A program made the position numbers and the translations under genes. A DNA stretch of 64,000 bases from Bacillota bacterium (GTDB lineage: Bacteria; Bacillota; Clostridia; Acetivibrionales; JAEZXR01). The stretch spans positions 62,001 to 126,000 of the forward strand of contig JAEZXR010000061.1 in NCBI GenBank assembly GCA_023419605.1, written 5' to 3'. Positions 33,379 to 41,977 of the stretch are shown in pieces (position 1 is the first letter of the stretch; each line of letters opens with the position of its first letter). The notes below the pieces were generated by a model, which was not told where the DNA came from, did no database searches, and saw only the letters and a list, made by a program, of their open reading frames with translations.

Positions 33379-33583
33379 TATTTTGGAACGGTGCTCGGCA
33401 ATTGGGTTCTACGGCGTGGGGAAATCCCCTTCATCAAGGAGCTGAAGATAACAATTGAATACAATTGAATTTACCTGACGGGAAGGTGCTGCCTGAACGA
33501 AGGGAAGAGTCTGAATGGGATGATCATGGATTGGTTAACTCTTCTCTTGCTTTGCGTTCTGCAGCAGGGGAAGAGTTTTTTAT
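33379..33583 (+). promoter_or_regulatory. hydG leader with alternative hairpins and a tandem 10-mer
   Basis: A GGGGAAATCCCC hairpin (near 33417-33428) is followed by ACAATTGAAT repeated twice in tandem (33451-33470). GAAGAGT (33504-33510) can pair with ACTCTTC (33538-33544). The same segment can instead pair with GAAGAGTT (33570-33577), which is followed by a U-run (T6 to 33581). The second fold is an intrinsic terminator, the first would block it. hydG translation starts at 33614. Confidence 0.6.
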
Positions 33584-33613
33584 ATGGAAATTTTAGAAAA
33601 GGGGAAGAGGCAC

Positions 33614-34981
33614 ATGGTAGATTTCATAAAAGAGGATGAAATAAATTCACTCATCGAAACATTCGCTGATGTTCCGAAGGAAAAAATCCGGGAGATCTTG
33701 GCAAAAGCGCGAGAATGCAGAGGGCTTGAATTGGAAGATGCGGCGGCACTGCTGAATGTACAGGATGGGGAGTTGTTGGATGAACTTTATGAAGCGGCAA
33801 AGTTCATCAAGAACAAGGTATATGGCAAACGCGTGGTTTTGTTTGCACCTCTTTACACCAGCAACGAGTGCACGAATAATTGCCTGTACTGTGGATTCCG
33901 AAGGGACAACAAGGAATTGCACAGAAAGACCTTACACCTGGAGGAGATTGTTACGGAAGCAAAAGCCATGGAGGCACAAGGGCATAAAAGAGTTTTGCTG
34001 ATTTGTGGTGAGGACCCGGGAAAGACCCATGTAAAACATATGGTAGAGGCTATGGAAGCAATCTATAAAAGTACGGATATACGAAGAATCAATGTGGAAG
34101 CAGCTCCGATGAAGACAGAAGAATACAGGCTGTTAAAGGAAGCGGGCATCGGAACCTATGTCATCTTTCAGGAGACCTACCATAGGGAAACCTATAAAAA
34201 AATGCACCCTAAGGGTTTGAAAGCGGATTATGATTGGAGAATCACTGCCATTGACAGAGCTTTTGAAGCAGGGATTGATGATGTGGGAGTAGGCGCATTG
34301 CTGGGCCTGTACGACTATCGGTTTGAGGTTTTGGGCTTGCTGATGCACATAAGAAGTTTCGAAGAGCGATATGGAGTTGGACCTCATACCATTTCAGTGC
34401 CCCGACTGAGACCGGCGTTGGGCTGGGCATTGGAGGAGGTTCCCTATGCGGTGAATGATGAGGATTTTAAAAAGATTGTTGCTATCTACCGGCTTGCTGT
34501 TCCTTATACCGGTATCATCCTATCTACCAGGGAAAGACCGGAATTCAGGGATGAACTATTGAGTCTGGGAATATCGCAAATCAGTGCAGGATCAAAAACA
34601 AGCCCTGGAGGTTACCAGGAGGAAGAAGATAAGGCAGATCAGTTTGAGGTCAGCGACCATCGAAGTCTTCCCAAAGTATTGGAGACGATTTGTGAAAAGG
34701 GCTATATTCCCAGCTTCTGTACAGCCTGTTACAGAAGGTGCAGAACAGGACCGGCTTTTATGGAGTTTGCCAAAGAGGCGGAAATTCATGAGTTTTGCCA
34801 GCCCAATGCCATACTGACCTTTAAAGAGAATCTTCTGGATTATGGTACGGAACAGCTGCGGCAAAAAGGTGAGGAAATCATACAAAAAGCATTGGACGAG
34901 ATAGAGGATGAAGCGATGCGGCATAGTACGCTGGAAAGGCTCTGTGAAATTGAAGCCGGTAAAAGAGATTTGTATTTTTAA
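33614..34981 (+). CDS. hydG: [FeFe]-hydrogenase maturase HydG (tyrosine lyase)
   Basis: HydG is a radical-SAM enzyme that splits tyrosine and delivers CO, cyanide and iron for the H-cluster. The 455-residue protein has CTNNCLYC (Cys 86, 90, 93). The C-terminal auxiliary-cluster region FCTACYRRCRTGPAFMEFAK is followed by EIHEFCQPNAILTFKENLLDYG, both hallmarks that separate HydG from ThiH. I start at 33614 (MVDFIKEDEI), after AGAAAAGGGG; an ATG at 33584 directly follows the terminator-like hairpin. hydE begins 11 nt after the stop. Confidence 0.96.
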   Translation: MVDFIKEDEINSLIETFADVPKEKIREILAKARECRGLELEDAAALLNVQDGELLDELYEAAKFIKNKVYGKRVVLFAPLYTSNECTNNCLYCGFRRDNKELHRKTLHLEEIVTEAKAMEAQGHKRVLLICGEDPGKTHVKHMVEAMEAIYKSTDIRRINVEAAPMKTEEYRLLKEAGIGTYVIFQETYHRETYKKMHPKGLKADYDWRITAIDRAFEAGIDDVGVGALLGLYDYRFEVLGLLMHIRSFEERYGVGPHTISVPRLRPALGWALEEVPYAVNDEDFKKIVAIYRLAVPYTGIILSTRERPEFRDELLSLGISQISAGSKTSPGGYQEEEDKADQFEVSDHRSLPKVLETICEKGYIPSFCTACYRRCRTGPAFMEFAKEAEIHEFCQPNAILTFKENLLDYGTEQLRQKGEEIIQKALDEIEDEAMRHSTLERLCEIEAGKRDLYF

Positions 34982-34992
34982 GGAGTGGAAAA

Positions 34993-36279
34993 ATGGCTGA
35001 GAAGGCTTATTTGATCATAGCAAAGAATACGGCACAAATGTTGTTGGTGGATAAAACTCTGAGAATGGCTGGAATCAACACGGATATGGTGCCTGCACCA
35101 CCGGAGACCGGCTCTGTATGCGCGATCGTGGTTAGAATTCTTGAAGGAGATCTGGACAAAGCCCGAAGGATACTTGAAAGCAGCGGTACGGATATAACGG
35201 ACATTATCGAGGAGAAGAAGCTAAAGCTCCAGGGACTTATCGATAAGAAGCTGGGTGCTGCGGTAACCGATACATTTTTACAAATCCTTCGCAAAATTGA
35301 AGAAGGCGAGGATCTGAACCACAGGGAAATCACTTATCTATTGTCTACGGACAAAGAAAAGGAAATAGAACTGATCTATCATGCAGCAGACCGGCTTCGG
35401 AAGGAGATGGTGGGGGATGTGGTGGAAATCCGGGGAGCCATTGAATTCTCCAATCACTGTAAGAAAAGCTGTAAGTACTGCGGTATTAACGCAATGAATT
35501 CCAGTGCTCGTAGGTATCGAATGACCGAGGAGGAGATACTGGAAGAAGTAGACCGGATGAATGAAATGGGGTTAAGAACGGTGATCCTTCAGTCTGGAGA
35601 AGATGGATGGTGGACAAAGGAGAAAATTCTAACGCTTCTGCGAACCATTAAAGCTCGGACAGGCATGCGGATTACACTGAGTGTAGGAGAGAGAACCCGG
35701 GAGGAATATGAGGAATTCAAAAATGCAGGAGCAGATAATTTCCTGCTAAAGATAGAAAGTACTGACAGGGATATTTTCAAGGAGATTCATCCGGACGATG
35801 ACTTCGACCACAGGGTACAATGTTCCCGATGGTTGAAGGAACTGGGATATATTAACGGTTCCGGCAATATCATCGGACTTCCGGGACAGACGGTGGAGGT
35901 TATTGCGAATGACATCCTGTACTTTAAGGAGATGGGCATCAATATGATCGGTATTGGCCCCTTTATACCTGCCAAAGGAACGCCCTATGAGCATTTGCCC
36001 CATGGGGACATCGAACTGACGCTCCGAACGGTGGCGGTAACAAGAATTGTTTGTAAGAAGGTATATATTCCTTCCACAACAGCACTGGCGTCTCTGGACA
36101 AGGATGCACAAGTAATGGCCTTGAAAGCTGGAGCCAATACCATCATGCTCATCAACACTCCTGCAAAGTACAGACAAAACTATAAGATCTATGACAATAA
36201 AAACATGGTAGACATGGAGGCTGCGCTATACGCAGTAGAGAAGGCCGGAAGAAAGCTGCCGGCGTACTTGAAGTTATGA
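34993..36279 (+). CDS. hydE: [FeFe]-hydrogenase maturase HydE with N-terminal DUF3343-like domain
   Basis: Residues about 90-428 are HydE: radical-SAM motif CKKSCKYC (Cys 156, 160, 163), ILQSGEDGW, GNIIGLPGQTVE and the C-terminal barrel, acting in assembly of the H-cluster dithiolate ligand. The first about 75 residues (AYLIIAKNTAQMLLVDKTLR ... VPAPPETGSVCAIVVRI) match the DUF3343 pattern of small sulfur/selenium-carrier-like proteins, including one Cys at 43. Typical HydE is about 350 residues, so this is a fusion. GGAG lies before the ATG. A cysteine-desulfurase-like gene lies downstream of hydF. Confidence 0.93.
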   Translation: MAEKAYLIIAKNTAQMLLVDKTLRMAGINTDMVPAPPETGSVCAIVVRILEGDLDKARRILESSGTDITDIIEEKKLKLQGLIDKKLGAAVTDTFLQILRKIEEGEDLNHREITYLLSTDKEKEIELIYHAADRLRKEMVGDVVEIRGAIEFSNHCKKSCKYCGINAMNSSARRYRMTEEEILEEVDRMNEMGLRTVILQSGEDGWWTKEKILTLLRTIKARTGMRITLSVGERTREEYEEFKNAGADNFLLKIESTDRDIFKEIHPDDDFDHRVQCSRWLKELGYINGSGNIIGLPGQTVEVIANDILYFKEMGINMIGIGPFIPAKGTPYEHLPHGDIELTLRTVAVTRIVCKKVYIPSTTALASLDKDAQVMALKAGANTIMLINTPAKYRQNYKIYDNKNMVDMEAALYAVEKAGRKLPAYLKL

Positions 36280-36336
36280 ATAATGAAGACTCAATAGGGA
36301 ATAGGGAAGGAAGAACTCGTTCAGATCAAAGAGAGT

Positions 36337-36366
36337 AATTTTCAATTTTCCATTCTCAATTATAAA
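36337..36366. repeat. ATTGAGAATT-type repeat (reverse) between hydE and hydF
   Basis: CAATTTTCCATTCTCAATTA in the gap is the reverse complement of the units after the SpoIID-like gene and after xerD. Confidence 0.4.
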
Positions 36367-36389
36367 TTTTTAAAGTTGGGGGTATGTTT

Positions 36390-37619
36390 ATGAATTCTAC
36401 ACCAGTATCTAGCAGGATGCATATTGGAATTTTTGGGAGGCGAAATGTAGGGAAGTCTTCACTGATTAATGCACTGACAAATCAGGAGATCGCTGTAGTT
36501 TCGGGAGTGCCGGGGACGACGACGGACCCGGTATATAAAACGATGGAGCTTTTGCCCATAGGACCTGTGGTGATCATCGATACGGCTGGTTTGGATGATG
36601 AGGGGGATTTAGGAAACTTACGAATAGAAAAAACATATGATGTGTTAAGGAAAACCAATGTTGCAATTGTTGTTATAAATGCGGTAGATGGAATTACGGG
36701 ATTTGAGAGGGAATTTGTTCAGAAGCTCAAGCAAAAGAACATTCCTACCCTGGGTGTTGTCAATAAGAGTGATTTGCAAGAAGTGACCGGAGAAGAGCTG
36801 GAAAGCTTCAAGAAGGAACTGGGAGTTCCTGTGGTAAGTGTAAGTTCTCAAAACAAAAATGGAATTGAGGGTCTAAAGGATTTCATTGGTAAAAATGTGA
36901 AAGTAGAGGATCCTCAGTTGAACCTGGTCAGTGATTTGATCCAACCGGGAGATCTGGTAGTTTTGGTAACACCCATTGACTCTGGAGCACCCAAGGGAAG
37001 AATGATCCTCCCGCAGCAGCAGGTGATCCGCGATGTACTGGACTCCGGTGCTATTGCAGTAGTTACCAGGGAGCATGAGCTTACGGCTACCCTGCAAAGC
37101 CTTAATAAAAAGCCTACCTTGGTAGTAACGGATTCACAAGCTTTTCAACGGGTTGCAGCAGAGACTCCCATGGATATACCGTTAACCTCTTTCTCTATTC
37201 TGATTGCAAGGCAGAAGGGTGAATTGGCAGAACTGGTAAGAGGGCTCAAAGCCATTGAAAAGCTTAAACCCGGGAGCCGTGTGTTAATCGTGGAAGGCTG
37301 TACCCATCACCGCCAGGAGGATGACATTGGAAAGGTAAAGCTTCCCCGGTGGATCCGACAGATTGCCGGGGATACCATTGAATTCGAGTGGGCCTCTGGG
37401 AGTTACTTTCCCAAGGAGCTGGAACCCTATGCTGTTATTGTACACTGTGGAGGCTGTATGCTGAACAGACAGGAAATGCAGTACAGAATAGGCTATGCAA
37501 AAGAGAAAGGTGTGGCGATCACCAACTATGGGATGTTAATTGCTCATATACAAGGTATTCTGGGGAGAGCTTTGGGGCCGGTTACGGCAGCAGCCGGGAT
37601 ATCTGCAGAGAATCCTTAG
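36390..37619 (+). CDS. hydF: [FeFe]-hydrogenase maturation GTPase HydF
   Basis: HydF is the scaffold GTPase that receives the HydE and HydG products and passes the 2Fe precursor to the hydrogenase. The 409-residue protein has G1 IFGRRNVGKSS, a G3 DTAGLDD, G4 NKSD, and the C-terminal cluster-binding Cys/His set EGCTHH and HCGGCMLN. I choose the ATG at 36390, since GGGGG lies at proper distance; the ATG at 36384 is too close to it. It is separated from hydE by about 110 nt containing an ATTGAGAAT-type repeat. Confidence 0.95.
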   Translation: MNSTPVSSRMHIGIFGRRNVGKSSLINALTNQEIAVVSGVPGTTTDPVYKTMELLPIGPVVIIDTAGLDDEGDLGNLRIEKTYDVLRKTNVAIVVINAVDGITGFEREFVQKLKQKNIPTLGVVNKSDLQEVTGEELESFKKELGVPVVSVSSQNKNGIEGLKDFIGKNVKVEDPQLNLVSDLIQPGDLVVLVTPIDSGAPKGRMILPQQQVIRDVLDSGAIAVVTREHELTATLQSLNKKPTLVVTDSQAFQRVAAETPMDIPLTSFSILIARQKGELAELVRGLKAIEKLKPGSRVLIVEGCTHHRQEDDIGKVKLPRWIRQIAGDTIEFEWASGSYFPKELEPYAVIVHCGGCMLNRQEMQYRIGYAKEKGVAITNYGMLIAHIQGILGRALGPVTAAAGISAENP

Positions 37620-37721
37620 GACTTAATTGCTGGAATGCCTTTTTAAAAGCCTCCGAAGCAGGAACATTCCTCCGTATCGCCGCGAGTGCATAAAATTTAT
37701 TAGCTAAGGGGAATTTGCGCT

Positions 37722-38867
37722 ATGATTTACCTGGATAACGCAGCGACATCGTATCCGAAACCTGAAAAGGTATATGAAGAAATAAACAAGTGCCTGAGAG
37801 AGTATTGTGCAAATCCCGGACGTGGTGGGCATGCCATGTCCATTGCCTCTGGGAAGGCGGTATTGGAGGCAAGAGAACTACTCTCTGAGTTTTTTAATTG
37901 CAGAAATCCCATGCAGCTCAGTTTTACGAAAAATGCGACTGAAGCATTAAACATTGCTATAAAAGGCTGCTTGCGGCCCGGGGACCATGTAATTACGACC
38001 TGCATGGAGCATAATTCGGTGATTAGGCCCTTACGGACACTGGAAAGAGATCTGGGTATAGAAATCACCATAATAAAAGGGGATGAATTCGGAGAGCTCG
38101 ATCCGGAAGAGGTACGGAAAGCAATAGGAAAAAACACCAAACTGATTGTAAGCACTCTTTCCTCTAATGTAAACGGAATCATCATGCCGGTGAAGGAAAT
38201 CGGGAGAATTGCACGTGAGAGCGGAGTACTCTTCCTGTTGGACGGTTCACAAGGTGCAGGATCAATACAAATTGATGTAGAGGATATGAACATTGATCTG
38301 CTTGCTTTTCCGGGGCATAAAGGATTGATGGGGCCTCAGGGAATCGGTGGGTTGTATGTCAGAGAGGGAGTTTCCACCGCTCCCTTACTCCAGGGAGGAA
38401 CCGGGAGCAATTCGGAATATGTGTATCAGCCGGATTTTATGCCGGATCTTTTGGAAAGCGGAACACTCAATACGCCAGGAATTGTCGGACTGGGTGCTGG
38501 AGTTGACTTTATCAATGGCTTTGGAATAAGGAATATCCAGTTTCACAAGCACCAGTTGGTGAAACGGCTTCATGAGGGGATCGAGGAACTCAAAGGTGTT
38601 AAACTCTACAGTAAAAAAGATATGGAAAACAACTCGGGAATCGTTGCAATGAATTTTACAGAGGCAGACTCTACGGAAGTCAGCTATGTTCTGGATAAAG
38701 TATATGGTATCGCCACAAGAGCGGGTCTTCACTGTTCTCCTGTGTCTCACGGAATATTGGGAACGGTGAAATCCGGTATTGTACGTTTTAGTGTGGGCTG
38801 CTTTAATACCCTGGAGGAAATCGATAGAACATTGGAAGCACTTCGAGAAATAGCATCAAATTTATAA
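37722..38867 (+). CDS. Cysteine-desulfurase-family aminotransferase V protein
   Basis: The 381-residue PLP enzyme starts MIYLDNAATSYPKPEKVYEE. It has TKNATEALNIAIKG, the PLP Lys in FPGHKGLMGPQGIGG (near 200) and the catalytic-loop Cys in RAGLHCSPVSHGILGT. This fits the TIGR01977-like cysteine desulfurase family, distinct from IscS/NifS. Relatives occur near selenium and DUF3343 genes. Here it follows hydF by about 100 nt, before a strong terminator. A role in supplying sulfur (or selenium) to the DUF3343 domain of HydE is an inference from context. Confidence 0.85.
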   Translation: MIYLDNAATSYPKPEKVYEEINKCLREYCANPGRGGHAMSIASGKAVLEARELLSEFFNCRNPMQLSFTKNATEALNIAIKGCLRPGDHVITTCMEHNSVIRPLRTLERDLGIEITIIKGDEFGELDPEEVRKAIGKNTKLIVSTLSSNVNGIIMPVKEIGRIARESGVLFLLDGSQGAGSIQIDVEDMNIDLLAFPGHKGLMGPQGIGGLYVREGVSTAPLLQGGTGSNSEYVYQPDFMPDLLESGTLNTPGIVGLGAGVDFINGFGIRNIQFHKHQLVKRLHEGIEELKGVKLYSKKDMENNSGIVAMNFTEADSTEVSYVLDKVYGIATRAGLHCSPVSHGILGTVKSGIVRFSVGCFNTLEEIDRTLEALREIASNL

Positions 38868-38869
38868 AT

Positions 38870-38904
38870 GTAAAAAAGGAATCCCAAAAGGATTCCTTTT
38901 TTAC
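38870..38904 (+). terminator. Terminator of the hydrogenase-maturation cluster
   Basis: AAAAAAGGAATCC-CAAAA-GGATTCCTTTTTT, directly after the desulfurase-like gene. Confidence 0.92.
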
Positions 38905-39024
38905 ATTTATAGCCTTTACAATTAATTATATTTATAGTAGTATTAAATTAATTAATAAATTATCAAACAAAGTTTAATACATCACGTATAATAAATTGAA
39001 ATTATTCAAAAAGGAGAATGAATT

Positions 39025-39192
39025 ATGAATCAAAATACTTTAAAAACAATTTTAACAGTGGCAGCGCTGATATTTGTATTTGGAATTGCAATGTCCATAC
39101 TTAAATGGTTGATCGGACTGCTTCTGCCTATTTCCATCGTAGTTATTGCAGGCTATATCATCTATAAGTTTGCAAAAAGATCTAAATTTTAA
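39025..39192 (+). CDS. Small membrane protein, 55 residues
   Basis: The frame begins MNQNTLKTILTVAALIFVFG. Two hydrophobic helices (about 8-24 and 28-47, the second LIGLLLPISIVVIAGYIIY) are followed by a basic tail FAKRSKF. AAAAAGGAG lies 9 nt before the ATG, and a TATAAT-like sequence is seen near 38986. It is too short for homology-based naming, but the ribosome site, charge pattern and isolated position between a terminator and the next gene support a real gene of unknown function. Confidence 0.6.
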   Translation: MNQNTLKTILTVAALIFVFGIAMSILKWLIGLLLPISIVVIAGYIIYKFAKRSKF

Positions 39193-39281
39193 AGTGTGAA
39201 ATTCTTGTATGATTCTGTTTTCTGTGCTAAAATACGGGGAATTATAATAACAGGATAAAATAAGTGCAGGAGATAGGAGCT

Positions 39282-39872
39282 ATGAACAAAGTAATTTGCG
39301 TATACAGTTCTTCCAGCTGTACCATCGATAAAGTTTATTTTGAGGCAGCGGAAGCACTGGGAAAAGAAATCGCCCTTCGAAGGGATGCCATGATATATGG
39401 TGCGGGAATGACCGGACTCATGGGAGCAACGGCCAGTGCCGTCCATAAACATGGCGGAAGGGTGATTGGTGTGATTCCGGAGGCACTGAATGTGAAAGGA
39501 ATCGTCTATGAAACCTGTGATGAACTGATTGTAACGGAGGGAATGCGGGAAAGAAAAGGCATTATGGATGCCAGAGCCGATGCCTTTATCGCTTTGCCGG
39601 GTGGATATGGAACGTTGGAAGAACTTTTGGAGATTATAACCCTAAAGCAACTCCGGTACCATAACAAACCCATTGTGATATTGAACATCCAGGGATTTTA
39701 TGATAAGCTTCTGGCGCAGTTTGAAGAAATTATTGAGGGTAACTTTGCCAAGGCGGAATGCATGGAATTCTACCATGTAACTTCCTCTGTAAAAGAGGCG
39801 CTGGATTATATTGATTCCTACGTACCTTTTGAGTCAGAGCTGAAGTGGTTTACAGATGTAGACAAGAAATAA
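39282..39872 (+). CDS. LOG-family nucleotide phosphoribohydrolase (TIGR00730)
   Basis: The 196-residue protein starts MNKVICVYSSSSCTIDKVYF. It carries YGAGMTGLMGATASAVHKHGG and the family signature ALPGGYGTLEELLEIITLKQ with catalytic Glu and Arg residues. LOG/YvdD proteins release the base from nucleoside 5'-monophosphates. In bacteria they are probably nucleotide-salvage or housecleaning enzymes rather than cytokinin producers. The ATG at 39282 follows GGAG-type ribosome sites; an upstream GTG at 39264 is less likely. Confidence 0.88.
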   Translation: MNKVICVYSSSSCTIDKVYFEAAEALGKEIALRRDAMIYGAGMTGLMGATASAVHKHGGRVIGVIPEALNVKGIVYETCDELIVTEGMRERKGIMDARADAFIALPGGYGTLEELLEIITLKQLRYHNKPIVILNIQGFYDKLLAQFEEIIEGNFAKAECMEFYHVTSSVKEALDYIDSYVPFESELKWFTDVDKK

Positions 39873-39910
39873 GGACAAGTGGCTTTCTACAGCCATTTGT
39901 CCTTTCTTCT
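39871..39910 (+). terminator. Terminator of the LOG-family gene
   Basis: AAGGACAAGTGGC pairs with GCCATTTGTCCTT, followed by TCTTCT; it begins at the stop codon. Confidence 0.8.
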
Positions 39911-40081
39911 ATGCTTTTTAAAAATAAAATATCCTATAAGGAGAAGAAGCAGGAGGATATCAAACATACCCCCGGGAACATTCTGGTTTATAAACCCGGT
40001 AAAGGAATAGATCAGCTTAAAAAGGCTATCAATCAAGGTTATGATAATAGTCACCCCTTTATTGGATAAATGAGTAGTCAC
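39887..40081 (-). CDS. Doubtful small membrane protein
   Basis: A 64-residue minus-strand frame ends FDILLLLLLIGYFIFKKHRR, plausible for a small single-helix protein. A TATAAT occurs just upstream. It has no well-placed ribosome site, and its 3' end lies in the terminator hairpin of the LOG gene. It may be chance. Confidence 0.28.
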   Translation of the reverse strand: MTTHLSNKGVTIIITLIDSLFKLIYSFTGFINQNVPGGMFDILLLLLLIGYFIFKKHRRKDKWL

Positions 40082-40142
40082 TTTATAGTCCTATTATACC
40101 AAAACTGAAAATGAAAATACATAAGAATTTTTTAAAATAATC

Positions 40143-40171
40143 TTTACAATACCTTGAGAGTATGCTATAAT
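40143..40171 (+). promoter_or_regulatory. Promoter of tRNA-Pro
   Basis: TTTACA (40143-40148), 17-bp spacer and perfect TATAAT (40166-40171), 14 bp before the tRNA. Confidence 0.78.
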
Positions 40172-40184
40172 TTGTACTTGTCGG

Positions 40185-40262
40185 CGGGGTATAGCTCAGT
40201 TTGGCTAGAGTGCTTGCTTGGGGTGCAAGAGGTCGCGTGTTCAAGTCACGTTACTCCGACCA
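40185..40262 (+). tRNA. tRNA-Pro (GGG)
   Basis: A 78-nt cloverleaf: acceptor CGGGGTA/TACTCCG, with one G-T pair, anticodon arm CTTGC-TTGGGGT-GCAAG with anticodon GGG, T arm CGTGT-TCAAGTC-ACG(T), and ACCA encoded at the end. Confidence 0.93.
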
Positions 40263-40263
40263 G

Positions 40264-40311
40264 CAAAAGCGGCGGGTTTCAGTAAAATGAAATTCCGCTG
40301 CTTTTGTTTTG
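40264..40311 (+). terminator. Terminator of tRNA-Pro
   Basis: CAAAAGCGGCGG pairs with CCGCTGCTTTTG, with an inner TTTCA/TGAAA, followed by TTTT. The minus-strand MATE gene ends about 40 bp to its right. Confidence 0.85.
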
Positions 40312-40347
40312 ACGACAATTTGTGCAAGTGCAGCTCAGGCCGAGTCT

Positions 40348-41709
40348 TTACGCGTGTGCCACCAGGTTGTTAATCCACTTCTTCGTGACAAATCTTCTGA
40401 CACCCAGTGTAAACTTAAATACTTCTTCTGCAATGATAAAAGTATAAACCCAGTGAACCGGAAGCTTCCAAACAAGCCCTCCCAGGAATGCAAGAGGTAC
40501 GGCAATGAACCAAACGCCTATAGTGTCTATAATCAGGCTGAACTTTGTATCTCCGCCGCTTCGCAAAACCCCAACGATCATAATCATATTATATATTTTT
40601 ACGGGCATTGCCAGTGCGATGACAAACAGGACCCTGGCAGCGGCTTCATATACTCCGGAGGAAACGTTGTATACCGAAAGAATACCTTTTGAACTTAAAA
40701 TCAGGGCGATACCCATAAAAATTCCGATAAAGGGACCCGTGATTAGAAATTTCTTCGCATAATCAAAGGCTTTTCCTTCTTGGCCGGCACCAATCTGATT
40801 GCCAACCATCACTGCACAAGCATTCCCCATGCCGACAAAGAGGACCATGGCAAGCCGTTCAACTGTCGAGGCAATATTGATGGAAGCAACAACGTCGGTA
40901 CCCATTCTTCCATAGGCTACTGAATACATAGTAACCCCCAGGGACCAGAAGCTTTCATTCAGAATAACCGGAATAGTGGTGTTAAGAAAGCGTCCCACAA
41001 ATTCCTTTGAGAGATCCATCATTTCATGCAGTTTGGCAGCAACAGGGTACTGGTTCTTGTAAATGATAGTGAGCAGCACTGTCACTTCAATGGTTCTGGC
41101 AATTACCGTCGCAATAGCCGAGCCTCTTACTCCCAGAGCAGGAAAGCCGAACTTGCCGGTAATCAGCAGGTAGTTCAAGGCGGTATTGATGAGCAGCGCC
41201 ATGACGCTGATCCGCATGGGCAATTTTGCCTGTCCAGTACTCCGCAGTACAAAGGAAAAGGAGAAAGTAACCGCTGTTATCATATAGCTGAGACCCACAA
41301 TCCGGAGAAATTGGCTTCCCAGCTCGATTACTCGTGCATCTTCGGAAAAGATACGTATCACTTGTGAGGGGAGCAGCAGCGAAACACAGGTAAATATAAA
41401 AGCAGCAGAAATACTGAGCATCAGACTAAGTCCCAGAACCCTCCGAAGGTTTGGCAGATCCCGCTTTCCCCAGTATTGTGAGGTGTAAATAGCGGACCCG
41501 CTGACGATACCGAACATCAGCAAGTTCAGGAGAAAGAAAAACTGGTTGGCCAAACCCACGGCAGCAATCTCTGTTTCTCCCAGTTGGCCTACCATGACGG
41601 TATCCACCATATTCAGGGAAGATGCTACAAGGTTTTGTAAAGCAATGGGTATAGCCAGCTTGACAAAAGTTTTGAAAAATTCTTTATCGTTAAAAAATGT
41701 TTTTATCAT
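40348..41709 (-). CDS. MATE-family multidrug/metabolite antiporter
   Basis: The 453-residue membrane protein has twelve predicted helices in two halves of six. It starts MIKTFFNDKEFFKTFVKLAIPIALQNL, and NMVDTVMVGQLGETEIAAVGLANQ (two adjoining segments) is the MATE signature in helix 2. ILNESFWSLGVTMYSVAYGRMG marks the second repeat. MATE pumps exchange organic cations or drugs for Na+ or H+; the substrate cannot be told. AAAGGGGTC precedes the ATG at 41709. It is the only minus-strand gene of substance between 30.4 and 57.7 kb. Confidence 0.92.
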   Translation of the reverse strand: MIKTFFNDKEFFKTFVKLAIPIALQNLVASSLNMVDTVMVGQLGETEIAAVGLANQFFFLLNLLMFGIVSGSAIYTSQYWGKRDLPNLRRVLGLSLMLSISAAFIFTCVSLLLPSQVIRIFSEDARVIELGSQFLRIVGLSYMITAVTFSFSFVLRSTGQAKLPMRISVMALLINTALNYLLITGKFGFPALGVRGSAIATVIARTIEVTVLLTIIYKNQYPVAAKLHEMMDLSKEFVGRFLNTTIPVILNESFWSLGVTMYSVAYGRMGTDVVASINIASTVERLAMVLFVGMGNACAVMVGNQIGAGQEGKAFDYAKKFLITGPFIGIFMGIALILSSKGILSVYNVSSGVYEAAARVLFVIALAMPVKIYNMIMIVGVLRSGGDTKFSLIIDTIGVWFIAVPLAFLGGLVWKLPVHWVYTFIIAEEVFKFTLGVRRFVTKKWINNLVAHA

Positions 41710-41977
41710 AGTGACCCCTTTAATCAGAAATTGAAAATAATAAGTCGAGCAGGAAGAAATACTAGTGCTTGGACCCCACTGATATAATACCAGAACCTAT
41801 CCAACTCGGCAATATGAAGATGGAACCGTTTCGCCGTATCGTACCAGGCGCAGGTACTAATTTCTACGTTGTTTTTGGTATACCGGATCAGAGGGATATA
41901 TAAAGTTGGTATTTTACCTTTAACAGAGGAAAATATTGTGATATTATTGTTTGTAAAAGGCTACGGGAGTGATATTT

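Noticed and set aside
33379..33583. T-box or cobalamin riboswitch in the hydG leader
   Set aside because: The T-box motif (AGGGTGGnACCGCG) and the cobalamin-box core are not present; only the alternative hairpins are supported.
41750..41870. A further palindromic element upstream of proC (AGAAATACTAGTGC ... TACTAATTTCT)
   Set aside because: The arms match imperfectly and the interior does not resemble either fold-back family.
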